DNA of 64,000 nucleotides from Pseudomonas sp. DY-1 (GCF_003626975.1 NZ_CP032616.1:5618001-5682000); one strand, 5' to 3'. Counted from the first letter of the stretch, positions 35,166-45,206 are shown. Translations and numbers: made by a program. Notes: generated by a model from the letters alone, not told the origin.

Positions 35166-38100
35166 TTAGCGGTGAGCCGCAAAGATTGGCGCGTTCTCCT
35201 CTTCGGTGCGTGCGAGTGATTCTCCGGACAATTTTCGTATGACCACATAAAAAATGGGGGTCAGGAAGAGTCCGAAGAACGTAACCCCCAGCATGCCGGC
35301 GAAGACCGTTACTCCGGTTGCCAGCCGAATCTCTCCGCCTGCACCCTGGCCCAGCAGCAGAGGCACGGAGCCAGCGATGAACGCAATCGACGTCATGATG
35401 ATGGGGCGCAGACGCAGGCGACATGCCTCGATGGTGGCGTCGATGGTCGCGCGCCCCTGCATTTCAAGCTCGCGTGCGAACTCCACGATCAGGATGGCGT
35501 TCTTGCAGGCGAGTCCCATCAGGACGACAAGGCCGACCTGCACGAAAATGTTGTTGTCGCCGCCGGTCATCCAGACGCCGAACAGGGCCGAGAAGATCGA
35601 GGCTGGGACGATCAGGATCACCGAGAAGGGCAATATCCAGCTTTCGTACAGCACGGCCAGCGTGACGAAGACCAGCAGGATCGCAACCGGGAAGACGATG
35701 ATGGCGGAGTTGCTCTGGGTGACCTCCTGATAACTGAGGTCTGTCCATTCCAGTTCGATCCCTTGCGGCAGCACCTTCGCGGCAATCTTGGTGATCTTTT
35801 CGATTGCCTGGGATGACGACAGGATGCTCGGGTTCGTTCCCCCGATGAGGTCGGCAGCGGGGTAGCCGTTGTAGCGGATGACCGGGTCCGGTCCGAAGCT
35901 CTGTTCAACGCGCACTACCGAGGAGATGGGCACCATTGCGCCGCTGGTGGACCTCACGCGCAGGTTCTCGATGTCGCTGATCTGCTGCCGGTGCGCGGCA
36001 TCCGCCTGGACCATGACTCGGTACACGCGACCAAATTTGTTGAAGTCGTTGACATACACCGCACCGAGATAGGTCTGCAGCGTCTCGAATATCTCCTTGA
36101 CCGAAACGCCCTGGACCTTGGCTTTCACGCGGTCCACGACCACTTCAAGCTGCGGGATGTTGGCCTGGTAGGACGTCACCGGATAGGACATCCCGGGCGT
36201 CGCGGCGATCGCCGCCTGAAGCTTGGTCAAGGCGTCGTTGAGGGCGGGATATCCGAGGCCCCCACGGTCTTTCAGATACAGCGAGTAGCCCGAACCGTTG
36301 CCAAGCCCCTGGATTGGTGGCGGCATCAAGGCGTAGGTGTAACCACCTTTGATCTTCGAGAATTTCTCGTTCAACTCTGCATTGATCGCTTCTGCGCTCC
36401 TGGTTCGCTCTGCGAAGGGTTTCAGCACCACGTAAGAAGCGGAGACATTGGGCGTGTTTACCGTTTGCAGTGCGTTGAAGCCAATGTAGTCGGAGACTAG
36501 TTCGACCCCTTCGGTGGAGCGGGCAGCATCGCTCATCTGCCGAGCAACCTCCGCTGTCCTGGAAAGGGATGCGCCACCTGGGAGCTGGGCGCCACTGAAC
36601 AGGTAGAGCTTGTCCTGGGTAGGAATGAAGCCGCTGGGAACCTGGTTGAACAGCAGCGCCGTGCCGCCCAGGAGTACGACGTAGAACGCCATGAACATGC
36701 CGCGCCGCCCCAGCGATCTGCCCACCGCGGAACCGTAGCCGTTGGAGCTTTTCAGGAAGAAGCGGTTGAAGGGGGTGAACAGCCAGCCGAAGCAGCCGGC
36801 GAGCAATCTTTCGAACCGGTCCTTGGGCGCGGAGTGGGGGACGAGCAGCTTGGCCGCCAGGGCGGGAGAAAGGGTGAGGGAGTTGATCGCGGAGATCACA
36901 GTGGAGATGGCGATGGTCACTGCGAACTGCTTGTAGAACTCGCCCGTGATCCCCGAGAGGAAGGCCATCGGCACGAAAACGGCGCACAGGACCAGTGCAA
37001 TGGCGATGATCGGCCCGGAAACCTCCTGCATGGCCTTGTGCGCGGCCGCTTTAGGGGGCAGCCCTTCGGCGATGTAACGTTCCACGTTCTCCACGACCAC
37101 GATGGCGTCATCGACCACGATGCCGATCGCCAGCACCAGACCGAAGAGGGTCAGGGTGTTGATGGAGTAGCCGAGCAGAAGCAGGAATACGAAGGTACCC
37201 ACGACGGAAACCGGTACCGCCGCAAGCGGGATGAGCGAGGCCCGCCAGGTTTGCAGGAAAAGAATGACGACCAGTATGACCAGGACAACCGCTTCGATCA
37301 GGGTGGCCTTGACCGAACTGATCGAATCCCGGACGAACGTCGTGGGGTCCCAGACGGCTTGATACTTGACCCCTTCGGGGAAGTCGGCGGACAACCTGTC
37401 GAGCTTTTCATAAACCGCATCGGCCACATCCAGGGCGTTGGCTCCTGGCGAAAGGAACACACCGATGGTCGTCGCATTCTGTCCATTCTTCTGGACGCGC
37501 ATGGTGTAGTCGCCGGAGCCAAGCTCGATCCTGGCCACATCCGCAAGCGTCACGACCTGGCCCTGCTCACCGACCTTGAGCACGATCTCCTTGAATTCGT
37601 CCTCGGTTTTCAGGCGACCGCGCACGCTGATAGGGATCAGGAAATTCGTCGATTTGGGGGACGGTTCCGCACCCAGTTGACCGGCAGATGCTTGCGCGTT
37701 CTGCTCCCTGATCGCACTCACCACATCGGCGACCGCGAGCCCGCGCGAAGCCAGCTTGTCCGGATCCAGCCATACCCGCATGGCGTAATCGCCCGCACCG
37801 TACAACCCCACATCCCCGATGCCTTGGATTCTCGACAGTTCGTCTTTGACGTTCAGCGTCAGGTAGTTCCTCAGGTACAGCGAGTCGTACTTCGGGTCCT
37901 CGGAATACAGGCTCACGTACATCAATGGGGTGGGCGACTGCTTTTGCGTCGTCACGCCGTACTGACGCACTTCTTCCGGCAGACGGCTCAGTGCCTGGTT
38001 GACCCGGTTCTGCACCCTTACCGCTGCGGTGTCAGGGTCCACCGAAGGTTGAAAGGTGGCGATGATCTGCAAGGTACCGTCCGAGCCTGAAACGGACTTC

Positions 38101-38339
38101 ATGTACATGATCCCTTCCACGCCATTGATGGCTTCCTCCAGTGGTGTTGCCACGGTCTCGGCGATTTCTTTCGGGTTGGCGCCCGAATAGACCGCACGTA
38201 CGACGACGCTCGGAGGTACCACTTCCGGGTACTCGCCGACCGGCAGCAGTGGAATGGATACCAGGCCAAGTGCGAAGATCACCAGGGAAAGCACGATTGC
38301 GTATATGGGCTTTTCAATAAAAATCTTTGAGAAGTTCAT
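35166..38339 (-). CDS. RND efflux pump inner-membrane transporter, MexF-like (HAE1 family)
   Basis: A 1057-residue protein starting MNFSKIFIEKPIYA, with twelve predicted membrane helices and the proton-relay aspartates in helix 4 (AIGIVVDDAIVVVENVER). Large periplasmic porter domains lie between TM1-2 and TM7-8. The N-terminus (GEYPEVVPPSVVVRA) is MexF-like. It expels hydrophobic drugs with MexE-type adaptor and an outer-membrane channel, but no channel gene follows. I prefer this start to the GTG four codons upstream. Confidence 0.92.
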   Translation of the reverse strand: MNFSKIFIEKPIYAIVLSLVIFALGLVSIPLLPVGEYPEVVPPSVVVRAVYSGANPKEIAETVATPLEEAINGVEGIMYMKSVSGSDGTLQIIATFQPSVDPDTAAVRVQNRVNQALSRLPEEVRQYGVTTQKQSPTPLMYVSLYSEDPKYDSLYLRNYLTLNVKDELSRIQGIGDVGLYGAGDYAMRVWLDPDKLASRGLAVADVVSAIREQNAQASAGQLGAEPSPKSTNFLIPISVRGRLKTEDEFKEIVLKVGEQGQVVTLADVARIELGSGDYTMRVQKNGQNATTIGVFLSPGANALDVADAVYEKLDRLSADFPEGVKYQAVWDPTTFVRDSISSVKATLIEAVVLVILVVILFLQTWRASLIPLAAVPVSVVGTFVFLLLLGYSINTLTLFGLVLAIGIVVDDAIVVVENVERYIAEGLPPKAAAHKAMQEVSGPIIAIALVLCAVFVPMAFLSGITGEFYKQFAVTIAISTVISAINSLTLSPALAAKLLVPHSAPKDRFERLLAGCFGWLFTPFNRFFLKSSNGYGSAVGRSLGRRGMFMAFYVVLLGGTALLFNQVPSGFIPTQDKLYLFSGAQLPGGASLSRTAEVARQMSDAARSTEGVELVSDYIGFNALQTVNTPNVSASYVVLKPFAERTRSAEAINAELNEKFSKIKGGYTYALMPPPIQGLGNGSGYSLYLKDRGGLGYPALNDALTKLQAAIAATPGMSYPVTSYQANIPQLEVVVDRVKAKVQGVSVKEIFETLQTYLGAVYVNDFNKFGRVYRVMVQADAAHRQQISDIENLRVRSTSGAMVPISSVVRVEQSFGPDPVIRYNGYPAADLIGGTNPSILSSSQAIEKITKIAAKVLPQGIELEWTDLSYQEVTQSNSAIIVFPVAILLVFVTLAVLYESWILPFSVILIVPASIFSALFGVWMTGGDNNIFVQVGLVVLMGLACKNAILIVEFARELEMQGRATIDATIEACRLRLRPIIMTSIAFIAGSVPLLLGQGAGGEIRLATGVTVFAGMLGVTFFGLFLTPIFYVVIRKLSGESLARTEEENAPIFAAHR

Positions 38340-38366
38340 CTTTCTGACCACCGTTCTTTCTGTGGT

Positions 38367-39539
38367 TTACATGGTGACTTCAACGGGTGTAACGACTGCA
38401 CCCGGGCTGGATCTGTGCAAGCCGTTGACTACGATGCGGTCATCTTTAGAAAGCCCTTTCGCAACGATACGAAGCCCTTCTTCTGTAAGTTTTCCGAGAA
38501 CGATATCTTTCCGGCTGACCGTATTGTCCGTTGCCAGCACATAGACATATTTCTTGTTCTGATCAGTCAGGATCGCCTTGTCGTCAATAAGAATGGCATC
38601 CGTCTTTTCATTGTTTGCCAATTGAACTCTTGCAAAGAGGCCTGGAGTGAACTTTCGGTGGGAGTTATCCAGCGTTGCGCGTGCGCGGATTGTGCCCGTC
38701 TGCGGATCGAGGACGTTGTCCAGGAAGTCGGCTGTGCCCGAGTGGGGAAAGCCTTCCTCGTTGGCCAGGCCAATACGCACAGGAAAACTCGTCTTGTGTG
38801 TTTCCTGACTCTTTTGTGTGTAGTTAAGGAAACTCTTTTCATCCGGGTCGAAGTAAACATAAATGGGGTTGATTGAGACGACTCTGGTCAGCACCGACTG
38901 ATCTGCAATGGCAAGGTTTCCGAGTGTCAGCAATGCATTGCTTACTTTGCCATCGATCGGGGCTCGGACCTTGGTGAATTCCACATTCAGCTTCGCCACG
39001 GCAACCGCGGCCTTCGCTTCCCTTACCAAGGCTTCACTTTGAACCCGGGCAGCACGTTTGGTATCGGCGGCATCCCGGGAAATGGCGCTTGTCGGCAGCA
39101 ATCGCTGAGCGCGCTTGTCCTGGGCCTGGGCCAGTGTCAGTGCCGCCTGGGCCTGTTCCAGGCGCGCCAGCGCACTGTTCAATTCAGCCTCGAAGGGACG
39201 TGGATCAATTTCAAACAGCAAGTCGCCCCGCTTGACTTCACTTCCTTCTTCAAACGCGATCTGGCGGATATAGCCACTTACCCGAGGGCGGATTTCAACA
39301 GCGTCGGTGGCTGCGATTCGCCCGTTGAATTCATTCCATTGCTGAGTTTCCTTATGCACGACTCGCGCGACATCAACGGTGGGTGCCGCGCTTGGCACCG
39401 CTGTATCTGCTGCGCCTTCCTTGCAAGCGCCGAGCACGAGCGACATTGCTGCAATCAACGCCAAGGCCGGGGCCTTATCGCCGGTAAATGAGCGAATTGC
39501 CCGGTCCGAGATTCTTCTGTAGTGGGGGAGAGTGATCAT
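38367..39539 (-). CDS. RND efflux periplasmic adaptor, MexE-like
   Basis: A 390-residue membrane-fusion protein with a lipoprotein-type N-terminus (LVLGACKEG, Cys about residue 39), barrel-sandwich hybrid (RPRVSGYIRQI and KVRAPIDGKVSN), alpha-hairpin (about 115-185) and beta-barrel domains. GGAG lies 8 bp before the ATG. It is the first gene of a two-gene operon with the MexF-like transporter, 27 bp apart. Confidence 0.92.
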   Translation of the reverse strand: MITLPHYRRISDRAIRSFTGDKAPALALIAAMSLVLGACKEGAADTAVPSAAPTVDVARVVHKETQQWNEFNGRIAATDAVEIRPRVSGYIRQIAFEEGSEVKRGDLLFEIDPRPFEAELNSALARLEQAQAALTLAQAQDKRAQRLLPTSAISRDAADTKRAARVQSEALVREAKAAVAVAKLNVEFTKVRAPIDGKVSNALLTLGNLAIADQSVLTRVVSINPIYVYFDPDEKSFLNYTQKSQETHKTSFPVRIGLANEEGFPHSGTADFLDNVLDPQTGTIRARATLDNSHRKFTPGLFARVQLANNEKTDAILIDDKAILTDQNKKYVYVLATDNTVSRKDIVLGKLTEEGLRIVAKGLSKDDRIVVNGLHRSSPGAVVTPVEVTM

Positions 39540-39710
39540 GATAATTCTCCGCCCGCATCTTTCCTGCGGGGTCGGTAGTGGTTACAGGCAAGTTTCTGCT
39601 CATCGAACTGCGATAAAAGCGCCCAGCGAATTTTCCTGATGCTTGGAACCGTCCATGGCGTTGGCGTTTCCGAGTGATTTGACGGCCGTCGCAATCTTTG
39701 CCGATTCCGT

Positions 39711-39839
39711 CTAGTTGCGAGTGGCAGCAGAGTGGAGAGAGTCGATTCGTTCAATCAGTCGATCACTGCCTCCTTCTGCAAAAACAGGTGCTGAAACTCC
39801 AACTACTGCGCAAAGAAAAACAAGCTTGAGAAATTTCAT
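39711..39839 (-). CDS. Small exported peptide, 42 residues
   Basis: MKFLKLVFLCAVVGVSAPVFA is a clear signal peptide, leaving about 21 mature residues (EGGSDRLIERIDSLHSAATRN). GGAG is well placed before the ATG. Similar very short AEGG-type exported peptides occur near efflux and metal genes in Pseudomonas; the function is not known to me. It lies 172 bp upstream of the MexE-like gene on the same strand. Confidence 0.55.
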   Translation of the reverse strand: MKFLKLVFLCAVVGVSAPVFAEGGSDRLIERIDSLHSAATRN

Positions 39840-40014
39840 GACGATCTCCAGGCAAAAGGTGGCCAAGCAGCAATCTTCCTCGGATGTTTGCCACTCGGAA
39901 TGCACTTGTAGTGAGTTGAGTTCGGTTAACTTTTAACTGTTGCCGGCGAAACCTGTACTTGCTTCTCCAACTGGCCCAATAAACCTATGGCCAGAAAAGC
40001 CGGTTTCATGGCGT

Positions 40015-40455
40015 TCACTCCGGTTGCATGGCGAAGCCAACGCCAAACCGATTCCAGGCATTGATGGCGGCGATGACGAAGGTCAGTTCGGCCAACTCCT
40101 GGTCGCTGAACACGGCGGCCACTTTTTCGTAGATGTCGTCCGGCGCATGCGTGGCTGCAACCAGGGTCAGTGTTTCGGTCCACAGCAGGGCGGCGCGTTC
40201 GCGTTCGTCGAAGAACGGCGTTTCCTTCCATGTGCTGACCGCCATCAGGCGCCGAAGGGTTTCGCCTTCCTTGCTCGCATCAGTGGTGTGCATATCGACG
40301 CAGTAGGCGCAGCCGTTGATCTGCGAAGCTCGGATACGCACCAACTCGCGCAGGGAGCGCGGGAGGATCGATTCGGAAGCGGCTTTCTCGAGGCCAAGCA
40401 TGGCTTTCATGGCTTGAGGAGCGGCTTGGTAGTAATTGAGGCGTTTCGAGCTCAT
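40015..40455 (-). CDS. Carboxymuconolactone decarboxylase/AhpD-family protein
   Basis: A 146-residue all-helical protein with the AhpD-type redox motif CAYCVDMHTTDA (CxxCxxxH, about residue 50), which marks alkylhydroperoxidase-like enzymes rather than true decarboxylases. It may reduce peroxides or quinones. It is divergent from a LysR gene, which probably regulates it. Confidence 0.88.
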   Translation of the reverse strand: MSSKRLNYYQAAPQAMKAMLGLEKAASESILPRSLRELVRIRASQINGCAYCVDMHTTDASKEGETLRRLMAVSTWKETPFFDERERAALLWTETLTLVAATHAPDDIYEKVAAVFSDQELAELTFVIAAINAWNRFGVGFAMQPE

Positions 40456-40567
40456 TTTTCACTCTCCAGGTAACCGAAGAATTTCGGCCGTGGAGTCACT
40501 TTATTGGGTGATGGTGCATGGATAAATTGGGTAATATCGTTTTCATTGTGCGTAAAGTCGGACAGTC

Positions 40568-41482
40568 ATGGCTTTTGATCGATTAGAGGCAATGCGCGCG
40601 TTCTGCCGCATTGTCGAAGTGGGAAGCTTCACCGGTGCAGCGGAGTCGCTGAGCGTGGCGAAGACAACGATTTCCGGGCAGATCCAGGGGCTTGAATCGC
40701 TACTGGGCGTGAAGCTGCTGCACAGAACCACCCGAAGGGTGACCCCGACCACTGATGGCGCCGCCTACTATGAGCGCGCACGTGCGGTACTGGATGACCT
40801 CGATGAACTTGAAGCCTCGGTTGCGCAAAGTCGCAGCGTGGCGCGGGGGAGGGTGAGGGTCGAGATGCCTTCGCCGGTCGGTGCATGCCTCATCATCCCG
40901 TCGCTGCCTGACTTCGCGACGCTCCATCCGCAAATCCAACTGGACATAGGTTGCAGCGAGCGCGTGGTCGACCTCGTGCAGGAAGGCATCGACTGCGCGT
41001 TCCGGGGCGGGCCGGTCGCGGATCAGGGGCTGGTGTGTCGTCCCGTTGGGCAAATGCGGTTTTGCCTTTGTGCATCGCCGGCTTATCTAAGCGACTCGGT
41101 GCCGATACTTGAGCCGGGCGATTTGCTGCAGCACCGGTATCTCGGTTTCACCTTTCCGGGCTCAGGCAAGCAGATGACCCCCGTGCTCCGGCGGGGCGAT
41201 GAAAGCTTCACGGTCGACCAGTTGCCAGCGATGCGTTTCAACAATGGTGGTGCGTACATAACGGCGGGCCTGGCAGGGCTTGGCATCGTTTCAGTCCCGC
41301 TTGCCGAAGCCAGTCCGCACCTTCAGACAGGGAAGCTGGTTGAGGTGTTGCCTGGCTGGGCACTGGGCAGCATGCCGATCAGTCTCGTGTACCCATACTC
41401 ACGACACCTGTCGGCCAGGGTACGGGTATTCGCCGATTGGGCGGCGGCGCTGATGGCAAGCGACCCGCTCTGGAAGTTGTAG
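40568..41482 (+). CDS. LysR-family regulator
   Basis: A 304-residue LysR-type protein with N-terminal winged HTH (about residues 5-65, FTGAAESLSVAKTTISGQIQ) and an effector domain of the CrgA/AaeR subgroup. It is divergent from the AhpD-like gene with 112 bp between, so that gene is the likely target, perhaps in response to electrophiles or peroxide. Confidence 0.88.
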   Translation: MAFDRLEAMRAFCRIVEVGSFTGAAESLSVAKTTISGQIQGLESLLGVKLLHRTTRRVTPTTDGAAYYERARAVLDDLDELEASVAQSRSVARGRVRVEMPSPVGACLIIPSLPDFATLHPQIQLDIGCSERVVDLVQEGIDCAFRGGPVADQGLVCRPVGQMRFCLCASPAYLSDSVPILEPGDLLQHRYLGFTFPGSGKQMTPVLRRGDESFTVDQLPAMRFNNGGAYITAGLAGLGIVSVPLAEASPHLQTGKLVEVLPGWALGSMPISLVYPYSRHLSARVRVFADWAAALMASDPLWKL

Positions 41483-41508
41483 GCCTGAACCTTCGGTCGC
41501 TATATGAA

Positions 41509-41540
41509 AACCCCCGCAGACCATTGGCCTGCGGGGGTTC
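41509..41540 (+). terminator. Terminator after the LysR gene
   Basis: Stem AACCCCCGCAG/CTGCGGGGGTT (41509-41519 with 41529-41539), between convergent genes. Confidence 0.8.
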
Positions 41541-41577
41541 TCCTCTTCAGCTTCTCAAGCAAGAAAGCGCATGAGTC

Positions 41578-41967
41578 TCAGGCGCTGGAGCACATCCGCG
41601 CGGCATTGATCAGCCTGCCTTTGTCCTGCCAGGCGTTGCGTTGATACACGGAGTACTGTGTCGGGCCCTGGCCACTGGAGAGCTCGACCAGGCCGGAGGC
41701 CTTGGCCGGGTCGGTATCGCCAACGAACAGCAGTGTCTTGCCGTTTTCTTCCGAGGTAAAGGTCCGGACATCCTGACGGATTTCGCCTTTCACGCAGTTC
41801 AGGTAATCCGGATTTGCCTGGCTGGTGACGCCGGATGTCCCGTCGCGGCTGGATCGTATGTCGGGGTTGTGAGTGCTACAGCCTGTTGCGATCAGCAGGG
41901 TGGAGAGAATCAGGATACTGCCGTTGCGAAGGGATGCTGAAGAGAGGCCAGGGTGAGTGTGGTTCAT
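41578..41967 (-). CDS. Hypothetical lipoprotein
   Basis: A 129-residue protein with signal peptide and lipobox ATGC (Cys about residue 30), then a small domain with two Cys (YLNCVKGEIRQD and AARMCSSA). The open frame extends upstream, but the ATG at 41967 has GGAG eight bases before it. No family recognised. The 270 bp upstream hold no gene I can support. Confidence 0.65.
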   Translation of the reverse strand: MNHTHPGLSSASLRNGSILILSTLLIATGCSTHNPDIRSSRDGTSGVTSQANPDYLNCVKGEIRQDVRTFTSEENGKTLLFVGDTDPAKASGLVELSSGQGPTQYSVYQRNAWQDKGRLINAARMCSSA

Positions 41968-42240
41968 GGCTGTTGCTCCAGGCTGGGGCGGGTGGCCAGC
42001 CGGCATTTGCTGGCTGGTCGTTGAGGCAGGGCGCCTGGAGCGGAGGCCACGACAGGAGGGGGCATCCTTTGCCCAGGTGGCCACTGCCTGTCCCGGATAA
42101 GTGTATTCCCGTTTTTCCTTAGGCGACGGGGAGAAGGAGAGGCCGATTCGAAGAATGTGGTTCTCCGTCAGAATTTTGCCAGTTCCCTGGAACATTGATG
42201 TCGGGTGCGCTATCGCTAATTAGGTGCATCTGGCTATGTG

Positions 42241-42501
42241 ATGCACCAGGAGCGATTCGTGATCGAACCGGTTTACTGGGCGGAGCTGCGTCAGCTCTCG
42301 CTCAACGTATCTGCCGCGCACATCGCCATGGTGGCCTTCCTGGAAGAAGCAGCAGTCCCATGGTCGGATGACCAGATGGCGGAATTCACGCGGCTCATTC
42401 TGTGCGAGCGCATTGCGATCAGTGCGTACGCGACTCTCTATTCGTACCTCGACAGCCGACTACCGGCCCCCGTGCGATTGCGGCTGGTAGCTGGCGAATA
42501 G
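42241..42501 (+). CDS. Hypothetical small acidic protein
   Basis: An 86-residue soluble, mostly helical protein (VYWAELRQLSLNVSAAHIA and FTRLILCERIAISAYATLY). A GTG at 42259 preceded by AGGAG is an equally good start and would give 80 residues. No recognised domain. It is convergent with the SRAP gene, whose stop is 18 bp away. Confidence 0.5.
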   Translation: MHQERFVIEPVYWAELRQLSLNVSAAHIAMVAFLEEAAVPWSDDQMAEFTRLILCERIAISAYATLYSYLDSRLPAPVRLRLVAGE

Positions 42502-42519
42502 GCTCGGGCTGTCTCCAGC

Positions 42520-43221
42520 TCAGGATTCGGGTTCGGCAATCGCCTCGATCAACTGCTCATCATCGTTCTGTGCACTGTTCACACGTGTGGAAACCGCGTG
42601 CCCGGTGAAATCTCCGCGCGCCTGGCCGATGGCTTGGTGAACTTGTTCCTCCTTGGTGCCGGGGCTGAGCCACGGACTGAACTGCTCCTGGGGAAGTATT
42701 ACGGGCATGCGGTTGTGAATGGCGCTGATGGAGGGCGCTGCATCCCGGGTGAGAAGGGCGCAGGAGATGACTTCCTGTCCGTCCGGGCCTGTCCAGGAGG
42801 CCCAGATGGCGGCAATCGCCAGCATCGGGTCGTTCGGGCTGTAGAGGTAGTAGGGCTGATGTACCAGGCGGCCGCGGGCACTGCGTACCTGCTCCTGGGG
42901 GTTCCATTCATACCAGCCCTGGGCGGGCATCAGGCAGCGCTGGCTGCGCAAGCCCTGGCGCCACAGCGGCTTGCTGGCGGCTTCTTCACTGCGAGCGAAG
43001 ACGGCATGCAGTGGAGGCTTTTCCTCTTTCCACCAGGACGGTATCAGTCCCCAGCGTGCGGGAATCAGCTCCAGTTCGCCTTGCCGGTCAAGGCGCAATA
43101 GGGGCACTTGGGTAGTGGGCGCAACATTGAAGCTCTGGATCCAGCGTCCCGAGTCCCGGGCACCGATATGCCAGTAGTCTTCGATGGCACGCTCGGAGGG
43201 GCTGACATAGCGTCCACACAT
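42520..43221 (-). CDS. yedK: SRAP family protein YedK/HMCES (abasic-site DNA-protein crosslinker)
   Basis: A 233-residue protein. It begins MCGRY, where Cys2 becomes the catalytic N-terminal residue after Met removal, and has NVAPTTQVP, GWYEW and the family HNRMP motif. SRAP proteins form a thiazolidine crosslink with abasic sites in single-stranded DNA to protect them from breakage. The open frame runs 46 codons upstream but only MCGRY makes sense as start. Confidence 0.93.
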   Translation of the reverse strand: MCGRYVSPSERAIEDYWHIGARDSGRWIQSFNVAPTTQVPLLRLDRQGELELIPARWGLIPSWWKEEKPPLHAVFARSEEAASKPLWRQGLRSQRCLMPAQGWYEWNPQEQVRSARGRLVHQPYYLYSPNDPMLAIAAIWASWTGPDGQEVISCALLTRDAAPSISAIHNRMPVILPQEQFSPWLSPGTKEEQVHQAIGQARGDFTGHAVSTRVNSAQNDDEQLIEAIAEPES

Positions 43222-43504
43222 GGGCGGGGTCCTGTCGCTGGCAGTGGTTACAGCATAGAGCCTGTGCACTCCCCGAAGTTTGAGTGATGCGAGGTGGCCA
43301 TCCGTTTGCTGGCTAATTGATGGCGTATCTCCTGCGATCTTCATCGTAAAAGGCGACAAACTGCACGTTTTTTACACGCACTCGGAAGAACCGAATGACC
43401 TTGCGCCAGTCTGTTCTCCTAGGTCTGCCCCCGAGGAAGCCGTACAGGACAGTGGCGCAATGCCATGGCGGGCCACCTACAACAACTTCAAAAGGATTGA
43501 AGTC

Positions 43505-45118
43505 ATGACCCACAAGTACAACGTCAGACGTGTTGTTGGTTCCCTGTTTCTTGCCGCTTCAACTTCCACCCTTGCTGCGCCGGCTGCCGATGGCGATGCC
43601 TTCGGCGAATTCTGGAGTCCCGGCAAACCCAACCCCGCCATTTGCAAATCGCCTTTGCTGGTCGGTACGCCCTTGGGCCTGCCGCGTTGTCTGGAGGCGG
43701 GCAATGTGATGCACCGCCTGCAGCAGTTGCAGGACATCGCCACGCTCAACGATGGCAACCGCGCGGCCGGCCTGCCGGGCTACCAGGCTTCGATCGATTA
43801 CGTGAAGAAGACGCTGGAACACGCCGGCTACCAGGTGCGGGTTCAACCCTTCCCCTTCACCGCCTTCTTCCCGAAGGGACCGGGCACCCTGCAGGCACTG
43901 GTGCCGCAACCGGCCGACTACGTCTGGGAGGAGGACTTCAACTACCTGTCGCAGACCGACCCCGGTGATGTCAGCGCGCCGGTCGTGGCGGTGGACCTGT
44001 CCCTCGGGGCCGGCAATACCTCCACCAGCGGCTGCGAGGCGGAAGATTTCGCTGGCTTTCCCAGCGGCGCGATCGCTCTGGTCCAACGCGGCAGCTGCAA
44101 CTTCGAGCTGAAGGCGGAGAATGCCGCGGCTGCAGGTGCGGCGGGCGTGATCATCTTCAACCAGGGCAACACCGAGGACCGCAAGGGCCTTGAGAACGTC
44201 ACCCTGGGAGACACCTACGAGGGTGGCATCCCGGTGCTGTTCGCCACCTATGACAACGGCGTGGCCTGGTCCCAGACTCCTGGCCTGCAATTGCGCATGG
44301 TCGCGGATGTGATTCGCGAGAAGACACAAACCTTCAACCTGGTGGCGGAGACCCGGCGTGGCGATCCGAAGAACGTGGTGATGGCCGGCGCGCACCTGGA
44401 CTCGGTGTTCGAGGGGCCAGGTATCAACGACAACGGCTCGGGCAGCGCGGCCTTGCTGGAAATGGCCGTACTGCTGCGCAAGGCGCACCCGCAGAACAAG
44501 GTGCGTTTCGCCTGGTGGGGCGCCGAGGAGTCGGGGCTGGTGGGCTCGACGTTCTACGTCAACAGCCTGAGCGATGAGGAGCGGAAGAAGATCAAGGCCT
44601 ACCTGAACTTCGACATGATCGGTTCGCCGAACTTCGGCAACTTCATCTATGACGGCGATGGTTCCTCCTTTGGCCTGCCGGGTCCGGCAGGTTCTGCTGC
44701 CATCGAGCGCTTGTTCGAGGCCTACTTCAAGCTTCGCAGCGAGCCCTTCGAAGGTACCCAGATCGATTTCCGCTCCGACTATGCGCAGTTCTTCGAGGTG
44801 GGCATCCCCTTCGGTGGCCTGTTCACGGGCGCCGAAGATATCAAGAGCGAGGAGCAGGCACAGAAGTATGGCGGCGCTGCCGGCCAGCCCTTCGACCCGT
44901 GCTACCACCAGGGTTGCGACACCACCGCCAACATCGACCTGAACGCCCTGGAGATCAACGGCGACGCCATGGCGTTCGCCACCAGCTGGCTGTCACTGTC
45001 GACGAAGATCATCGACGACGAGATCGCCGCGGCCGCCGAACAGGCGAAAGGTGTCACCACCCTGCGTCAGCAGTCGGTGCGCCAGGCCGAGCGCTGGGGT
45101 AATCACTACGTGAAATGA
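43505..45118 (+). CDS. Secreted M28 family aminopeptidase (PaAP-like)
   Basis: A 537-residue exported zinc peptidase with a signal peptide (to about residue 24, ending TLAA), a protease-associated domain (about 150-260) and an M28 domain (about 275-500). The zinc ligands are visible in GAHLDSVFEG, NDNGSGSAA, WGAEESGL, NFDMIGS and CYHQGCD. P. aeruginosa PaAP of this type is secreted by the type II pathway and matrix-associated. I chose the ATG at 43505, where the signal peptide begins. Confidence 0.92.
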   Translation: MTHKYNVRRVVGSLFLAASTSTLAAPAADGDAFGEFWSPGKPNPAICKSPLLVGTPLGLPRCLEAGNVMHRLQQLQDIATLNDGNRAAGLPGYQASIDYVKKTLEHAGYQVRVQPFPFTAFFPKGPGTLQALVPQPADYVWEEDFNYLSQTDPGDVSAPVVAVDLSLGAGNTSTSGCEAEDFAGFPSGAIALVQRGSCNFELKAENAAAAGAAGVIIFNQGNTEDRKGLENVTLGDTYEGGIPVLFATYDNGVAWSQTPGLQLRMVADVIREKTQTFNLVAETRRGDPKNVVMAGAHLDSVFEGPGINDNGSGSAALLEMAVLLRKAHPQNKVRFAWWGAEESGLVGSTFYVNSLSDEERKKIKAYLNFDMIGSPNFGNFIYDGDGSSFGLPGPAGSAAIERLFEAYFKLRSEPFEGTQIDFRSDYAQFFEVGIPFGGLFTGAEDIKSEEQAQKYGGAAGQPFDPCYHQGCDTTANIDLNALEINGDAMAFATSWLSLSTKIIDDEIAAAAEQAKGVTTLRQQSVRQAERWGNHYVK

Positions 45119-45131
45119 CGGGAAGGGCATC

Positions 45132-45170
45132 TGGCCTGCGGGAAGTTCGTGCTTTCGCAGGCCTTCTGCC
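45132..45170 (+). terminator. Terminator-like hairpin after the aminopeptidase gene
   Basis: GGCCTGCG/CGCAGGCC (8 bp, about 45133-45140 with 45156-45163) about 15 bp after the stop, then TTCT. The T run is weak. Confidence 0.55.
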
Positions 45171-45206
45171 TTTTCCGAATTGACCGTGGGAAGTCTCTGC
45201 GATTTA

